Shown here in pieces: positions 43,878 to 53,709 of a DNA stretch of 64,000 nt (within the stretch, counting starts at the first letter, position 1; every line of letters starts with the position of its first letter). The notes beneath the pieces are model-generated. The model was not told where the DNA came from and searched no databases. It saw only the letters and a program-made list of their open reading frames with translations. The DNA comes from JACXVD01 sp020446665 (lineage in GTDB: Bacteria > Pseudomonadota > Alphaproteobacteria > Sphingomonadales > Sphingomonadaceae), in the NCBI GenBank assembly GCA_041396905.1, contig JAWKXQ010000014.1, forward strand, positions 13,009-77,008. Direction: 5' to 3'. The position numbers and the translations under genes are program-made.

Positions 43878-45133
43878 TCAGCCGAGCTGATTTTTCAGCT
43901 TGCGTTGACCGCGTCTGACGTGAACTAGCATCACACTCAGCGCCGCGTATTCGCCAACGCACCAGCCGATAGCTATCGCTAAAAGCTGCGGAATGTCGGC
44001 AACCAGAAATGCGGCTGTTGGCAGCAATGGTTCCGGCGAACATCTGGCAAAGCATGACCATGTGACAATATAGATGAGCCCGATGCCTTGGCAGCGCGGG
44101 AGTGAGGATCTGTCCAGCAACAATTGCGAATATTGCGGAACAATAGTATTTGTGTGGCATGCGTAGCGCCACCAAATTGCGCACCAAAAACCAGCGCGCG
44201 ACTACAGAAGAAACTAGGGGCGAGGCTAGCAAGGCCAGTCGCGCACGCGGCACCAAGGAGTTAACCCATTGCGGGCGACCCGCAAAATCCGGGCCAATCG
44301 AGCGATTTGCTCCAGCGGTTGAACAAAAACCGGCGCAACGAGGCAAGACCAATACATTAGGCAATGTAACCACCATTGATGCAACGTTAAAAAGGCCGAC
44401 CTCCTGCAAGCCGTTGCCCCAGCGCGCAAGCATGCTGTTCGTTAAGAACGGTTGAACCCCAAACAACCCCGCCTGAAGTAGAACATGTGTCGATTGAACG
44501 CGCAGCGTGCGCCAATTGATACTATTGCCTCCCGTATGCTCTGCAGTTGAAAGAAAACGACGTAGATAGACGATGATAACCGCCATGCTAAGCGCCCCAG
44601 AAACGGCATAGCCGATTTCAAAAACAAAAGTGGTATGTCCTAGTAGCACGACGGTGACGGCACCAAGAATAAACCACTGCATCACCGACAGCGCTGAGAA
44701 CGCCGGTCCGTCAGTAAAGGTGAGCAACAGTCCACGAAGCAGAGCGAACTGCGTTAACCATGCGCTGGCGAGGCCGATCGCAATTGCTTGGACGACTAAT
44801 TGGCCATTGTAAGCGCCAACTTCTGCAACACCCAGAAAGTAAAGGCTAACGAGCGGCAAAACCAACATCAACGCCAGCCCATAGCGCATCACATTCCGAT
44901 AAATTGCTTCATGGCCGCCTAGTTGACGATCCACATGAAAACGATTGCTGGAGGCAGGCCAAGGGAAAAAAAGCCACCTGCAGGTCGGTCATACTCTTGA
45001 CCAGCGCGAAACGGCCTTGGCTTTCGGGACCTCCCCATCTTGCCACGACAACCGTAACAAAGAGCATCATGGCCACCCCCATCGCCTGAATAGCGAAAGT
45101 CTGGCCTAGCAGTTTGCGCATGTCAGTCGCCAC
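43878..45133 (-). pseudogene. wzx: Wzx-type polysaccharide flippase, frameshifted
   Basis: A membrane protein of the MATE/polysaccharide transporter superfamily that flips undecaprenyl-linked repeat units. It starts MRKLLGQTFAIQAMGVAMML (ATG at 45121, or GTG at 45133), VVVARWGGPESQG. After an indel near 44950 comes YGLALMLVLPLVSLYFLGV, LLQAGLFGVQPFLTNSMLARWG, EVGLFNVASMV. More shifts occur near 44330 and 44100, and the end is LLAIAIGWCVGEYAALSVML with VHVRRGQRKLKNQLG at 43878. Lower GC than the chromosome. About twelve helices expected. Confidence 0.75.
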
Positions 45134-45184
45134 GTCGGCTGTGAATTAACTTGGCAGGTGCGCCCGCATAGATTGCTCCAGAAA

Positions 45185-45683
45185 CTATTTTTTGGCGACT
45201 ACCGAATTGGCACCGATGACAGTGTCTGCGCCGACAATTGCACTGCTAAAATTGCGCAGCCGCGCCCAATCCATACGTTTTGCCCAATTGAAATTGGTGC
45301 TGGCACCATGGGTTGATCAACCGTGTTGCGCATAAAATCGTTAATGTCGTGATTGGCGTCTCGAATGGAGCAATATTCGCCGATTAGGCAATTGTCGCCA
45401 ATAGTAACGCGCTCACACACGCTGATGAATAGTCCCTCGGTCAGCGTTAGATTGTCACCGAGAGTCAGGGTCGAACCGGGAAGGCAGTCAATTGTCGTGT
45501 TTCGCCTGATATAAATATCATGTCCAATATTCCACCCCTTGTGCAAGCCTTGGCGCCACGAAAGCCCGCTTCTACGCGGTAACCTGGTCCACATCGACCT
45601 CCAGCCAATCTAATCATACCGCGCAAAATAAGTCCGCGTGTACGATAGGCTAGCTTAGGAAGCTTGGAGAAAAGCCGGAACAT
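45185..45683 (-). pseudogene. Hexapeptide-repeat acyltransferase (WcaF/maltose O-acetyltransferase-like), frameshifted
   Basis: N-terminus MFRLFSKLPKLAYRTRGLIL. After an indel near 45570 the left-handed beta-helix repeats are clear: GHDIYIRRNTTIDC, LTLGDNLTLTEGLFISVCER, VTIGDNCLIGEYCSIRDANH, PISIGQNVWIGRGCAI. A second shift leads to GADTVIGANSVVAKK at 45185. The acyl-CoA-site His (SIRDANHD) is kept. It would O-acetylate a sugar of the repeat unit; the acceptor is unknown. Confidence 0.78.
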
Positions 45684-45694
45684 CTGGCTGACGA

Positions 45695-46285
45695 TTACCC
45701 CACCCGAACGAGTGTGCCGTCGCTCTCGGCATAGCGGCTACCGTCGCGCGGACAGGTCAGATCAGCACCCAGCCGTTCCCCCGCTTCGCTCACCCAGCCG
45801 ACACGACGAGCTGGATTTCCTACGACTAGAGCATAGTTGGGCACATCCTTTGTCACAACTGCGCCGGCGCCAACCATGGCATAGGCTCCAACATTGTGCC
45901 CGCAAACGATAGTGCAGTTTGCACCCAGCGTGGCACCCTTACCTATGTGAGTATCCAGAAACTCGTCGCGCCTATCGATTTGCGCCCGGGGGTTCAGAAC
46001 GTTGGTAAATACCATCGACGGGCCGCAAAACACCTCATCCTCCAGTGTCACGCCCTTGTAAATGGCAACATTGTTCTGGATCTTGCACCCGTTGCCTACG
46101 CGTACGTCCGGCCCCAGCATTGCGTTCTGTCCAATTGAGCAATTCTGCCCGACCTGTGTATTGCCCAAAATATGCGCGAAGTGCCAGATTTTGGTGCCCG
46201 CACCGATCTCCACACCAGAATCAACAACCGCAGTCTCATGGACCATCACGCCATTGGCACGAGCGAGTTCAACACTATCACACAT
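45695..46285 (-). CDS. UDP-sugar N-acetyltransferase, WbpD/WlbB-like
   Basis: 196 residues, intact. The hexapeptide-rich core is VVDSGVEIGAGTKIWHFAHI, LGNTQVGQNCSIGQNAMLGP, NNVAIYKGVTLEDEVFCGPS, MVFTNVLNPRAQIDRRDEF, IGKGATLGANCTIVCGHNVG, AVVTKDVPNYALVVGNPARR. This pattern matches the enzymes that acetylate the 3-amino group of UDP-2-acetamido-3-amino-2,3-dideoxy-glucuronate. The start at 46285 overlaps the end of the Gfo/Idh gene by 8 bp; that pairing recurs in such pathways. Confidence 0.85.
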   Translation of the reverse strand: MCDSVELARANGVMVHETAVVDSGVEIGAGTKIWHFAHILGNTQVGQNCSIGQNAMLGPDVRVGNGCKIQNNVAIYKGVTLEDEVFCGPSMVFTNVLNPRAQIDRRDEFLDTHIGKGATLGANCTIVCGHNVGAYAMVGAGAVVTKDVPNYALVVGNPARRVGWVSEAGERLGADLTCPRDGSRYAESDGTLVRVG

Positions 46286-47255
46286 GCACCCATGCTCCGT
46301 CCTGCTCAAGAGAACCCTGCGCCGCCTGCAGTACGCGCAGCACGCGAAGCGCCTCTGCGCCGTGTGTAACCGGATCACGGCGTTTTTCAATACAGTCAAT
46401 GAAATGCTGCATTTCAAGTTTCAGCGGCTCGCCCGGCGTCACCTCCAGAAAGCGCTCCTCGCCGCGCACTAGATTGGAAGGAGAGCGGGTGCGATCCACT
46501 GAATAGTCACAGAGAAAGAGCTTTTCCGGCCAGGCGCGTGTGTCATCAAACACTGCCATAGAATGTTCTCCAACCACAGTGAGACTCTGTATCTTGCGCG
46601 GGTGGCACCAGCTGGAACGGACCTCTGCCACTAGCCCACCGGAAAAATCTACATGCACCGAGGTCACATCTTCCAGCGTGTCCGAAAGAAAATGTGCGCC
46701 AATTGCGCGGGCACGCACAGGCATGGAGTTCGCCAGCGCGCAAATCATGGACAGATCATGAGGCGCAAAACTCCACAGCACATTTTCCTCTTCACGTAGT
46801 CGACCTAAACTCATTCGGTTGGAGATAATATGGCGGAGCGGCCCAAACGCTCCGTCACGCACAAGCTCTAACAGGCGGCGGAAAGCTGGATGGTAATGAA
46901 GGATGTGCCCGACCATTAGCACCCGGCGCGCAGCCCGTGCAGTCCGGACCATTTCCTCGCCTTCCGAAATTGTCAACGCGATGGGTTTTTCAACATACAC
47001 ATCTTTACCCGCATTGAGGGCGCGCATGGCAAGCGCATAGTGCGTTTCAGCAGGCGTCGCGATGGCGATACCAACAATCGCTGGATCGTTCAGCGCTACC
47101 TCTGGATTTGCTACGTGGTTGACATTAAGTTGCGCTGCTATTGTCGCAGCCTTCGCGTCTGGATCGACAATGGTGTGCAGCGCAGAAATCTCTGACAAGT
47201 TTCGCGCTAAATTTTTTCCCCAACCACCGCAACCCAGAAGGGCAATTTTTGTCAC
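46278..47255 (-). CDS. Gfo/Idh/MocA oxidoreductase (probable WbpB/WlbA role)
   Basis: 325 residues. The Rossmann loop is VTKIALLGCGGWGKNLARNL with GTG start (GGGAG upstream). Family motifs are ATPAETHYALAMRALNAGKD, VYVEKPIAL with the conserved EKP, and GHILHYHPAF. By position next to a WbpD/WlbB-like acetyltransferase it probably oxidises C3 of UDP-GlcNAcA. Sequence similarity to P. aeruginosa WbpB itself looks limited, so the role rests on context. Confidence 0.82.
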   Translation of the reverse strand: MTKIALLGCGGWGKNLARNLSEISALHTIVDPDAKAATIAAQLNVNHVANPEVALNDPAIVGIAIATPAETHYALAMRALNAGKDVYVEKPIALTISEGEEMVRTARAARRVLMVGHILHYHPAFRRLLELVRDGAFGPLRHIISNRMSLGRLREEENVLWSFAPHDLSMICALANSMPVRARAIGAHFLSDTLEDVTSVHVDFSGGLVAEVRSSWCHPRKIQSLTVVGEHSMAVFDDTRAWPEKLFLCDYSVDRTRSPSNLVRGEERFLEVTPGEPLKLEMQHFIDCIEKRRDPVTHGAEALRVLRVLQAAQGSLEQDGAWVHV

Positions 47256-47896
47256 TGTGAAGATCTCCCGCGCTACCAATTCAACCAAGCTTACACCTGC
47301 AAAAAGGGTCGCGCAATGCCTGCCTACGCCTCGTGCAAATATCACTTAACAGGAAACTTGCAGCGCACCGCCAATGCAGCAACTCAAAGACGATTACACG
47401 CCAAGTATCACATTACTATCGCGAACAGCTTTCGAACCTTCATTACTTTGAAACGACCAGTCCAGAATCAGATCGCAATGATTTCGGGAACAGCGATCAC
47501 TGCGCGCAAACCAAATTTTTAGTCTATTTAAGCGCCAGAATTCGAACGACCAATTGATTATCACTAATGTTCGCAATAGAGCGCCCAAAATTCCCTAGTT
47601 TCTCAAATATGTGTAGTGATAAATTTTGTCAATCAGCAATGCACTGCTACCCAGCGCGGACCACTTGGGTTTGGAGTTTCCCGCTTCTCTGAGTCGCTAC
47701 CCGCGTCTGGAACACCTTGTTGGTCGCCTTCCAGCGTTTCGACCTCAGGACGGGCAATATGTCACTGATCCGAACATCAGCGATATCTGTGGTTGGTTGC
47801 CGATCGCGCTGTGTGGCGTGCCTCGTTGTAGATCCTATGCTTCTCTCCGCGTCCAGCAGATTATCGTGCGCGGGTAACAGTGCAAAGAGCAACAGC
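47256..47896. other. AT-rich intergenic stretch with IS remnants
   Basis: 47256-47635 has no gene and should carry the promoter of the leftward oxidoreductase-to-wzx operon. 47640-47700 (cactgctacccagcgcggac, ttggagttt) resembles the outer end of ISb as seen, reversed, at 62.44-62.53 kb. 47700-47896 is unrecognised. Confidence 0.5.
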
Positions 47897-48179
47897 ATGA
47901 CCGAACAGGCATCGAAGACGAGAACGCAAGATTGTTACGTGGCGTTCGAGCTCAGCCGAAGAACTTGGCTCGTCGGCGCGATCTTGCCCGATAGCCCGAA
48001 GGTGCGGACAATGGCGGTGCCCGAGGGCGATACTTCCACATTGCTGGCCAGCATCGAGCAGCTGAGAGTGAGAGCCATGCAGGCTTGCGATTGCGATGCA
48101 AATTTGCGCGACTGTTTCGGAGGCTGGCTATGATGGCTTCGATCGCCCGTTTCCTGACGAATCAAAGGCTAAATACGAC
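47897..48179 (+). pseudogene. N-terminal remnant of an IS110-like transposase
   Basis: DCYVAFELSRRTWLVGAILP, KVRTMAVPEGDTSTLLASIE and the damaged DCFGGWL (expected C-E-A-G-Y-D-G-F) match the start of a distinct IS110-family transposase group. It is cut at 48180 by an IS3-family element. It is not related closely to the intact IS1111-type transposase at 42130. Confidence 0.7.
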
Positions 48180-48215
48180 TGAACCGCCTCGGGATTGCCG
48201 ACCAGTTTCATCAAA

Positions 48216-48750
48216 TTATGCGGCCATGGGCGTGTCGTCCAGCATGGCGTAGTATCGTCTCTCGGCTTCGGCAGGCGGGATATTGCCGATGGGCGCTGGT
48301 GTATGGCGGTTGATGAACCAGTCCACCCATTCGAGCGTGGCGTATTCCACGGCTTCAAATGATCGCCATGGCCCCCGCCGGTGGATGACCTCTGCCTTGT
48401 AAAGGCCGTTGATCGTTTCGGCCAAAGCACTGTCGTAGTTGTCGCCAACGCTCCCGACCGACGGTTCGATGCCGGCTTCGGCAAGGCGCTCGGTATACTT
48501 GATCGACACGTATTGGCTGCCGCGGTCACTGTGGTGGATCAGTCCGCCGCGATGGGCAGGTCGCCGGTCGCGGGATCGCCTGCTCGAGGGCATCGAGCAC
48601 GAAGCCGGCATGTGCCGTCCTGCTCACCCGCCAGCCCACGATATAGCGGGCGTAGACGTCGATCACGAAGGCCACATAGACGAACCCGGCCCATGTCGCG
48701 ACGTAGGTGAAGTCCGAGACCCACAGCATGTTCGGCGCCGGTGCATGGAA
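48216..48750 (-). pseudogene. ISc orfB transposase, 5' truncated and frameshifted
   Basis: NMLWVSDFTYVATWAGFVYV with the first Asp, then a shift near 48560, GLIHHSDRGSQYVSIKYTER with the second Asp, and DNYDSALAETINGLYKAEVI with the Glu region; ends RRYYAMLDDTPMAA. Typical IS3-subgroup DDE protein. Confidence 0.85.
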
Positions 48751-49356
48751 CTGGCGGCTACGCTGCTCTTGCCCGCCGTCGTAGCGAGGTGACCCTCGCG
48801 TTCTGCTGGGCGCATGTGCGGCAGCCTCTGCGAACTGACCGATAGCTTGCCGGTCGCTACCGCAGTATTGCGGCGCATCGCGCAGCTCTACGCCGTCGAA
48901 GACGAACTGCGAGGTTTGTCGGCACCGCAACGCTGGGTAGACCGTTAGCCATGCGCGAAGCAGGCCCATCGTGGACGATCTCCACCAGTATCTTGACGCC
49001 CGTGCCCGGCAGGTCAGCACCAAGAGCAGGCTTGGTGAAGATCCGCCATGCGCTCACCCGCTGGGATGGCCTAATCCGGTTCCTCGATGATGGCCGCATC
49101 GATCTCGACAACAACACCGTCGAACGCTCGATCAGACCCTTGGCCCTCAATCGCAAGAACGCCCTGTTCGCAGGCTCCGACGAAGGCGGCGACAACTGGG
49201 CGGTGATCGCCACACTCATCGAGAACTGCAAGCTATTCGGCATCAACCCGAACACATGGCTGACCGCCACGCTCACCAGCCTCGCAAACGGTCACCTCGC
49301 CAATCGCATCTGCGAACTCATGCCCTGGACCGACGTGGGCTGAAAACACCGCTTAC
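48751..49356 (+). pseudogene. IS66 tnpC 3' fragment with right end
   Basis: It matches the tnpC segment from GGYTALARRR onward and ends at the same cgcttac terminus as the other copy. It retains the intact junction gtcgaacgctcg that the inner IS3 interrupts in the first copy. Several indels are present. The 5' two thirds of the IS66 are absent. Confidence 0.85.
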
Positions 49357-49597
49357 GGTTCTCGCGCTCCAAGGCCTTGAGCTTGTCTGCAACCTCGACA
49401 GGAACGCCAGCACGCTTGCCGCCGTTCACCTCGCCTTCTTCACCCACTCCAGCAACGTGTGCCCTGAGCAACCAATCATGGCAGCAATCGAGGTGATCGC
49501 TGCCCAGCGGGATGGATGCTCGCTCTCTTGGTCCAGAACCAGGCGGGCTGCCCGCTCGCGTACTTCCGGTGCAAACTTGTTCGTCTTCTTGCTCATC
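49357..49597 (-). pseudogene. ISc orfA
   Basis: MSKKTNKFAPEVRERAARLV, LDQESEHPSRWAAITSIAAM, IGCSGHTLLEWVKK, then GKRAGVPVEVADKLKALERE; cut by the IS66 end. Standard IS3 orfA helix-turn-helix plus leucine-rich helix. Confidence 0.88.
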
Positions 49598-49770
49598 GTA
49601 GACCCTTCCTCTCAGGAGTTAGGGCCTCCGCCAATCCCGGGGCGGTTCATCCGTAACCATCCCCAGCCCGCGCAACAACTGGCTCCCTATGATTCACCGG
49701 AATCACCGCGGATGAATCCATGAGGCAATACCCATCAACAAAAATTTGCCAAAGGCGTGCTAGTGGCTAT

Positions 49771-51039
49771 TCAGATCCTTCGCGCAAGCCATCCAGCAAC
49801 CACACTTACTGCAATGATCGGCAGCCAGTTTTGGATACTTTGAGTGATCAAGGCAGAAAATGGGCCTCGCAGCATGAGGACCGAGACGATACCACCAATG
49901 GTAAGGGTAGCCGGCGCTCGCATGGCCGCAGGTATCACCGAAGCAAATCCGCGTTGCATCAAAGCCATGACGCCGCCAAGCAATGCCATAAAGAAGAAGC
50001 TTCCGAGGAGCCCGGTGCGAGCATATGCCTCCGCAAATGGCGAAAAGCCAAGTCCCTGACCTGCTTGCCACTCGCCCAAAACCTGCCTCGCGAATCCTTC
50101 CGCAATATCAAGCGGCCGGTCAACCCAGATTGCGCGTGGAACCCAAAGCGCAAAACTTTCCCAAAGCGGATGGCCGCCCGCATCAATGTAGCCACTGAAC
50201 CCTAAATGGACAATGGTGAAGGGGCTAGACGCTTCGGCAATCATCAGCTTAACGCTTTGAGCATTCAGACCCACGAATTCTAGTTCACCGCTAGCTCGAA
50301 AAATACTGAACATCGGGAGAAAAATAATCGTCATAAGACTCGTCCCGACAAGAAGACCGATAAACTGAATTAAAAAAGGCAATTTATTAAAGCGGTACAG
50401 AGCGCAAAAAGACGCAAGCGCCGCGAAAATGAGAGGAAATTTACTAAAGGTAAGCACCGTTAGAAAAATGCACGCGCTTATTCCGATCCCAGTCGCTAAT
50501 AAGAACCTGCGCGCATTGAGAACCGTGTAATTGAGAATCAAGGAGAACGAAGTGAGTGCAATAGACATCAAAAAGGCGTAGCCGTAATTTGAATAATTAC
50601 CGCTGATTTTTCCTTCGTAGCTCTCTGTCGAAGACAGAAGTGCTTCACGAAACGCCGTCGAAATAACTAAAATGACGATCAGCACAAAGCCAAGCAGTAG
50701 GCGAAGATAAGGATCGGTCAGCAACCTTTTGAACTGCGCATTTGCAGGCGCATAAGACGTTTTTCGGCTACCACCAGTTAGGGCATAATAGGCAAGTGCA
50801 AAACCAGCGTAGCCCACACCAAAAAGAATCGCAGCGCTATCAACGGTTTCCGGCGGCACCCAACTGTCGACACCCCGAAAATCGACACTAAAAATTTCAA
50901 ATTCATAAATGACGATGGGAGTCAGATAGGAATAATACAAAAAGGCAAGAAAAAAAACCGATATTGGGTCAATCAAGCCGCGCTGACCAAACAGCTTGAT
51001 ATGCAATAAAATCACGCAAAAAAGTGATAAATAAATCAT
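49771..51039 (-). CDS. wzy: Wzy-type polysaccharide polymerase (polytopic)
   Basis: 422 residues, about ten to twelve hydrophobic helices, intact. A long periplasmic segment between later helices holds SPFTIVHLGFSGYIDAGGHP and WVPRAIWVDRPLDIAEGFAR; a PRAIW-R/K-P stretch followed by GQGLGFSPFAEAY is common in O-antigen/EPS polymerases of the OAP family. Assignment rests on topology, that motif and the neighbours (glycosyltransferases, Wzx). Overlaps the next upstream gene by 4 bp. GC is clearly low, consistent with a horizontally acquired module. Confidence 0.75.
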   Translation of the reverse strand: MIYLSLFCVILLHIKLFGQRGLIDPISVFFLAFLYYSYLTPIVIYEFEIFSVDFRGVDSWVPPETVDSAAILFGVGYAGFALAYYALTGGSRKTSYAPANAQFKRLLTDPYLRLLLGFVLIVILVISTAFREALLSSTESYEGKISGNYSNYGYAFLMSIALTSFSLILNYTVLNARRFLLATGIGISACIFLTVLTFSKFPLIFAALASFCALYRFNKLPFLIQFIGLLVGTSLMTIIFLPMFSIFRASGELEFVGLNAQSVKLMIAEASSPFTIVHLGFSGYIDAGGHPLWESFALWVPRAIWVDRPLDIAEGFARQVLGEWQAGQGLGFSPFAEAYARTGLLGSFFFMALLGGVMALMQRGFASVIPAAMRAPATLTIGGIVSVLMLRGPFSALITQSIQNWLPIIAVSVVAGWLARRI

Positions 51040-52023
51040 ACTTCAGTTTTATTGTACGATACGGCGCGGTACAAAAGCTCATGCTTGAGTGCGCATACAT
51101 CGGGATGGAACTTTGCCAGTGCGGGATTCATATTATTATTCTGCAGCTCAATCGCTGCGATTTGATCGACCCAGGCCAGCGCGAAGTCAAGCGCTGTAGG
51201 GTTAACGATATGATTTTGCGTTGCGGGCCCGGCCCAGTGCGCAAGGTCGCTCACTGCAGTTGAGACAAAAGGTCGACCCAAAATCATTGATTCCTTAATG
51301 ATATTTGGCCAGCCTTCATGAGTTGAAGCCAAGGCCACGCTATCGCATTGTAAAATGCGTTCTTTCACCTCCGAGCGCGTTACACCAGATAGCATGGTCA
51401 GTGATAAGTTCATACCGACTGATTGACAAAGGCCAGCGGCATCTGCGACAATTTCTAGACGCTTTACGGGGTTCTTGTCGACGAGACTGGCGATTAACAC
51501 GGTGAATGATCGATTGCGCAGCGAAAATGCCAACTGCACAATTTGCTCAGGCCAAAATATACTTCCTGGAAGGATCGGGAATAACATATATCGGTCGGTG
51601 CCTCATAAGTGGCCAACGTGATATGTGTCTTGCCATCGCATGAGACATGACCACAATGGCGTCACTTCGCAGACATCCGATCCAGCTCAACGCAACCCGA
51701 AGGAGACCGCCTGCCCGGTCAACAAAGGATCCATATCGCCAATAGCTGTCGGACCCCCTAAGTGAAACGATCCGTTTGTCTGCTCGCGACATGGCGCAAA
51801 GAACACCGACGAGCGAGCCGAACTGTGCATGTAGTATTTTTGCCGTCTGCCCTTGTCTTAATTCCTGCAACGCAATATAAACCGAATTATAGTTACGTAT
51901 AACAGGCACAAATCGCAATTTGACTTTAACAACACCTCCGTCGAGCAATCGATCATATATATCCCACATAAAACCGCCGCCAGAACGATCTGGAGAATTC
52001 TTGTGGATCCAAGAAACAAGCAT
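51036..52023 (-). pseudogene. GT4-type glycosyltransferase, one frameshift
   Basis: The N-terminal half (MLVSWIHKNSPDRSGGGFMW, KILHAQFGSLVGVLCAMSRA, IVSLRGSDSYWRYG, DAIVVMSHAMARHISRW, YVIPD) and the C-terminal half (LIASLVDKNPVKRLEIV, VTRSEVKERILQCDSVALAS, THEGWPNIIKESMILGRPFV) join across an indel near 51570. STHEGWPNIIKESM is the GT4 nucleotide-sugar site (E-x7-E). It would add a sugar to the lipid-linked repeat unit. Confidence 0.82.
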
Positions 52024-52069
52024 TACTCATGCCTTTTAAAGATCTTCAAAGAGAAGGGCGCGCCGAAAA

Positions 52070-52786
52070 CTAATCATGCATTGAGGCAAATCTAGAAAGT
52101 TCTTCTAGCGTCTCCTTGCGACTAACGACTCGCATCAACATCTCGTCACAGCCTATGCTATGCAACATCGTCTGCAGCATGGTCAACGCTCGTTCTTTAC
52201 TCACGATCGCCAAAACTGTCAGGTATATCAACCCTATATTCAATTGAAGGTTTGCATTGCGGACATAAAGGACACCTAATTGACCCTTCCAAGGCCGAAT
52301 TAGACGATCGTAGTCCGTATCGGGATCAATACTACCCTTAAGGATATCACCCTCGTCAGAAAAGACAATGGAAGAAAAATCGGTGATGCCCGGGCGCACC
52401 TCCAGCAACTGTCTCTCCCAATCAGCGTAGCCCGCCACCGCATTCAATGTATTGGGGCGCGGGCCTACCAGACTCATGTCCCCCTTCAGCACATTCCAAA
52501 GCTGGCTGACCTCATCAATTTTCCATCGGCGAATAAAGTGGCCCAGCGGAGTGATACGTTCGTCGTTCGCACTTGTGGACTCGACGCCACTCCTGTCTGC
52601 ATTAATCACCATCGACCTTATCTTGATCATTCGGAATGGTTTACCGCCAATTCCAGCACGGTCAGCAACATAAAACGGCGAATGACCGTCCTGCCGCCAA
52701 ACAAGTAACAAGATGACACCCAAGGGCAGGCACAAGGCTACTAGACCGCCAACGGCGACGAAAATATCGAGTAGTCGTCGGCTCAC
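52070..52786 (-). CDS. Undecaprenyl-phosphate sugar-1-phosphate transferase (WbaP/WcaJ-type core)
   Basis: A 238-residue monotopic phosphoglycosyl transferase that starts repeat-unit synthesis on undecaprenyl phosphate. Re-entrant helix LLDIFVAVGGLVALCLPLGV; catalytic part GKPFRMIKIRSMVINAD, RWKIDEVSQLWNVLKGDMSL with the D-E dyad, VGPRPN and RPGITDFSSI. A C-terminal tail of about 60 residues (NIGLIYLTVLAIVSKERAL) is longer than in the minimal family. Its start overlaps the transketolase stop by 4 bp. Confidence 0.9.
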   Translation of the reverse strand: MSRRLLDIFVAVGGLVALCLPLGVILLLVWRQDGHSPFYVADRAGIGGKPFRMIKIRSMVINADRSGVESTSANDERITPLGHFIRRWKIDEVSQLWNVLKGDMSLVGPRPNTLNAVAGYADWERQLLEVRPGITDFSSIVFSDEGDILKGSIDPDTDYDRLIRPWKGQLGVLYVRNANLQLNIGLIYLTVLAIVSKERALTMLQTMLHSIGCDEMLMRVVSRKETLEELSRFASMHD

Positions 52787-53709
52787 TTACGGAATACTCC
52801 TCGTTTGATTGCAGCTGCAATGCTGGCGCTGTCCATGCCATAGGCGGTGCGCAGGTAATTCTGGTCGCCGACAATCGTCGGATAACAGTCCCTGAGCCCC
52901 AACCGGATAAAGAAACGCGGCGCGGCACCTTGTTCAAGGCACGTTTCGCCGACTGCTGCGGCCAGTCCGCCGATGATCGTATGTTCTTCGACAGTGACAA
53001 TGCCGCCCGTTTCCGTCGCTGCTGCGACAATGGCGTCGACATCGAGCGGCTTCAGCGAAGAATGCGAGACGATTCGGCATTCGATGCCATCGGCCGCGAG
53101 TTGCTCAGTCGCTTTGACTGCCTCGCTGACGATCGCGCCAGTCGTCATGATCGTGGCGTCAGTGCCCTCACGGACGATGCGGGCCTTGCCAAGGCGGGCG
53201 ACTTCGCCATCGCGTCGTTCAACACCGCCGACACCCTTGTCGATCCGCAAATAGCTTGGCCCCGGATTGGCAGCCAGTTCACGCGTCATATCTTCAACCT
53301 CCCAAAGCTCTGACGGGGCGACGATGCGCAGGTTGGGCAGCGCGCGCAGGATCGCCAGATCTTCCGTGGCAAAGTGTGACATGCCCAACTGGCCATAGGA
53401 AAAGCCGCCGCCGACCGATACGACGCACACGTCAGCATCATGGTAACAGACGTCATTGCGGATCTGCTCAAGGCAGCGCAGCGTGGTGAAATTGGCGATC
53501 GAATAGGTGTAGGTCTTCCACCCGCTCAATGCCATGCCGGCGGCAATTGCCGTCATATTCTGTTCGGCAACGCCGGAATTGATATATTGGCCAGGAAAGG
53601 TCGCGGCAAAATTGTCGAGCACGCCAAAGCCGAGGTCGCCGGTAATCAGGGCGATACGGTCATTGTCGCGGGCCAGTTCGGTCAGCGTCCTGATGAATGT
53701 GTCACGCAT
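52783..53709 (-). CDS. Transketolase C-terminal subunit (split type)
   Basis: 308 residues with pyrimidine-binding and C-terminal domains of a thiamine-diphosphate transketolase. Motifs: ALITGDLGFGVLDNFAATFP, YINSGVAEQNMTAIAAGMAL with the catalytic Glu, GGGFSYGQLGMSHFATEDLA, VEEHTIIGGLAAAVGETCL. Overlaps the N-terminal subunit gene by 8 bp. Split transketolases in sugar-antigen loci are thought to make unusual ketoses or branched sugars rather than serve central metabolism; the product here is unknown. Confidence 0.9.
   Translation of the reverse strand: MRDTFIRTLTELARDNDRIALITGDLGFGVLDNFAATFPGQYINSGVAEQNMTAIAAGMALSGWKTYTYSIANFTTLRCLEQIRNDVCYHDADVCVVSVGGGFSYGQLGMSHFATEDLAILRALPNLRIVAPSELWEVEDMTRELAANPGPSYLRIDKGVGGVERRDGEVARLGKARIVREGTDATIMTTGAIVSEAVKATEQLAADGIECRIVSHSSLKPLDVDAIVAAATETGGIVTVEEHTIIGGLAAAVGETCLEQGAAPRFFIRLGLRDCYPTIVGDQNYLRTAYGMDSASIAAAIKRGVFRK

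Larger units (their letters stand above)
48180..49649 (-). mobile_element. Third IS3-family element (ISc) containing an IS66 fragment
   Basis: Ends tgaaccgcctcgggattg (48180) and, reversed, tgaaccgccccgggattggc (49649) form imperfect inverted repeats. OrfA lies at the right and orfB at the left on the minus strand; between them sits the 3' 606 bp of an IS66 (48751-49356). The orfB 5' part is missing, so this is a deletion product rather than a clean insertion. Confidence 0.85.

Noticed and set aside
37000..50000. CRISPR array or other regularly spaced repeats
   Set aside because: Repeats here are transposon copies; no short direct repeats with regular spacers were seen anywhere in the window.
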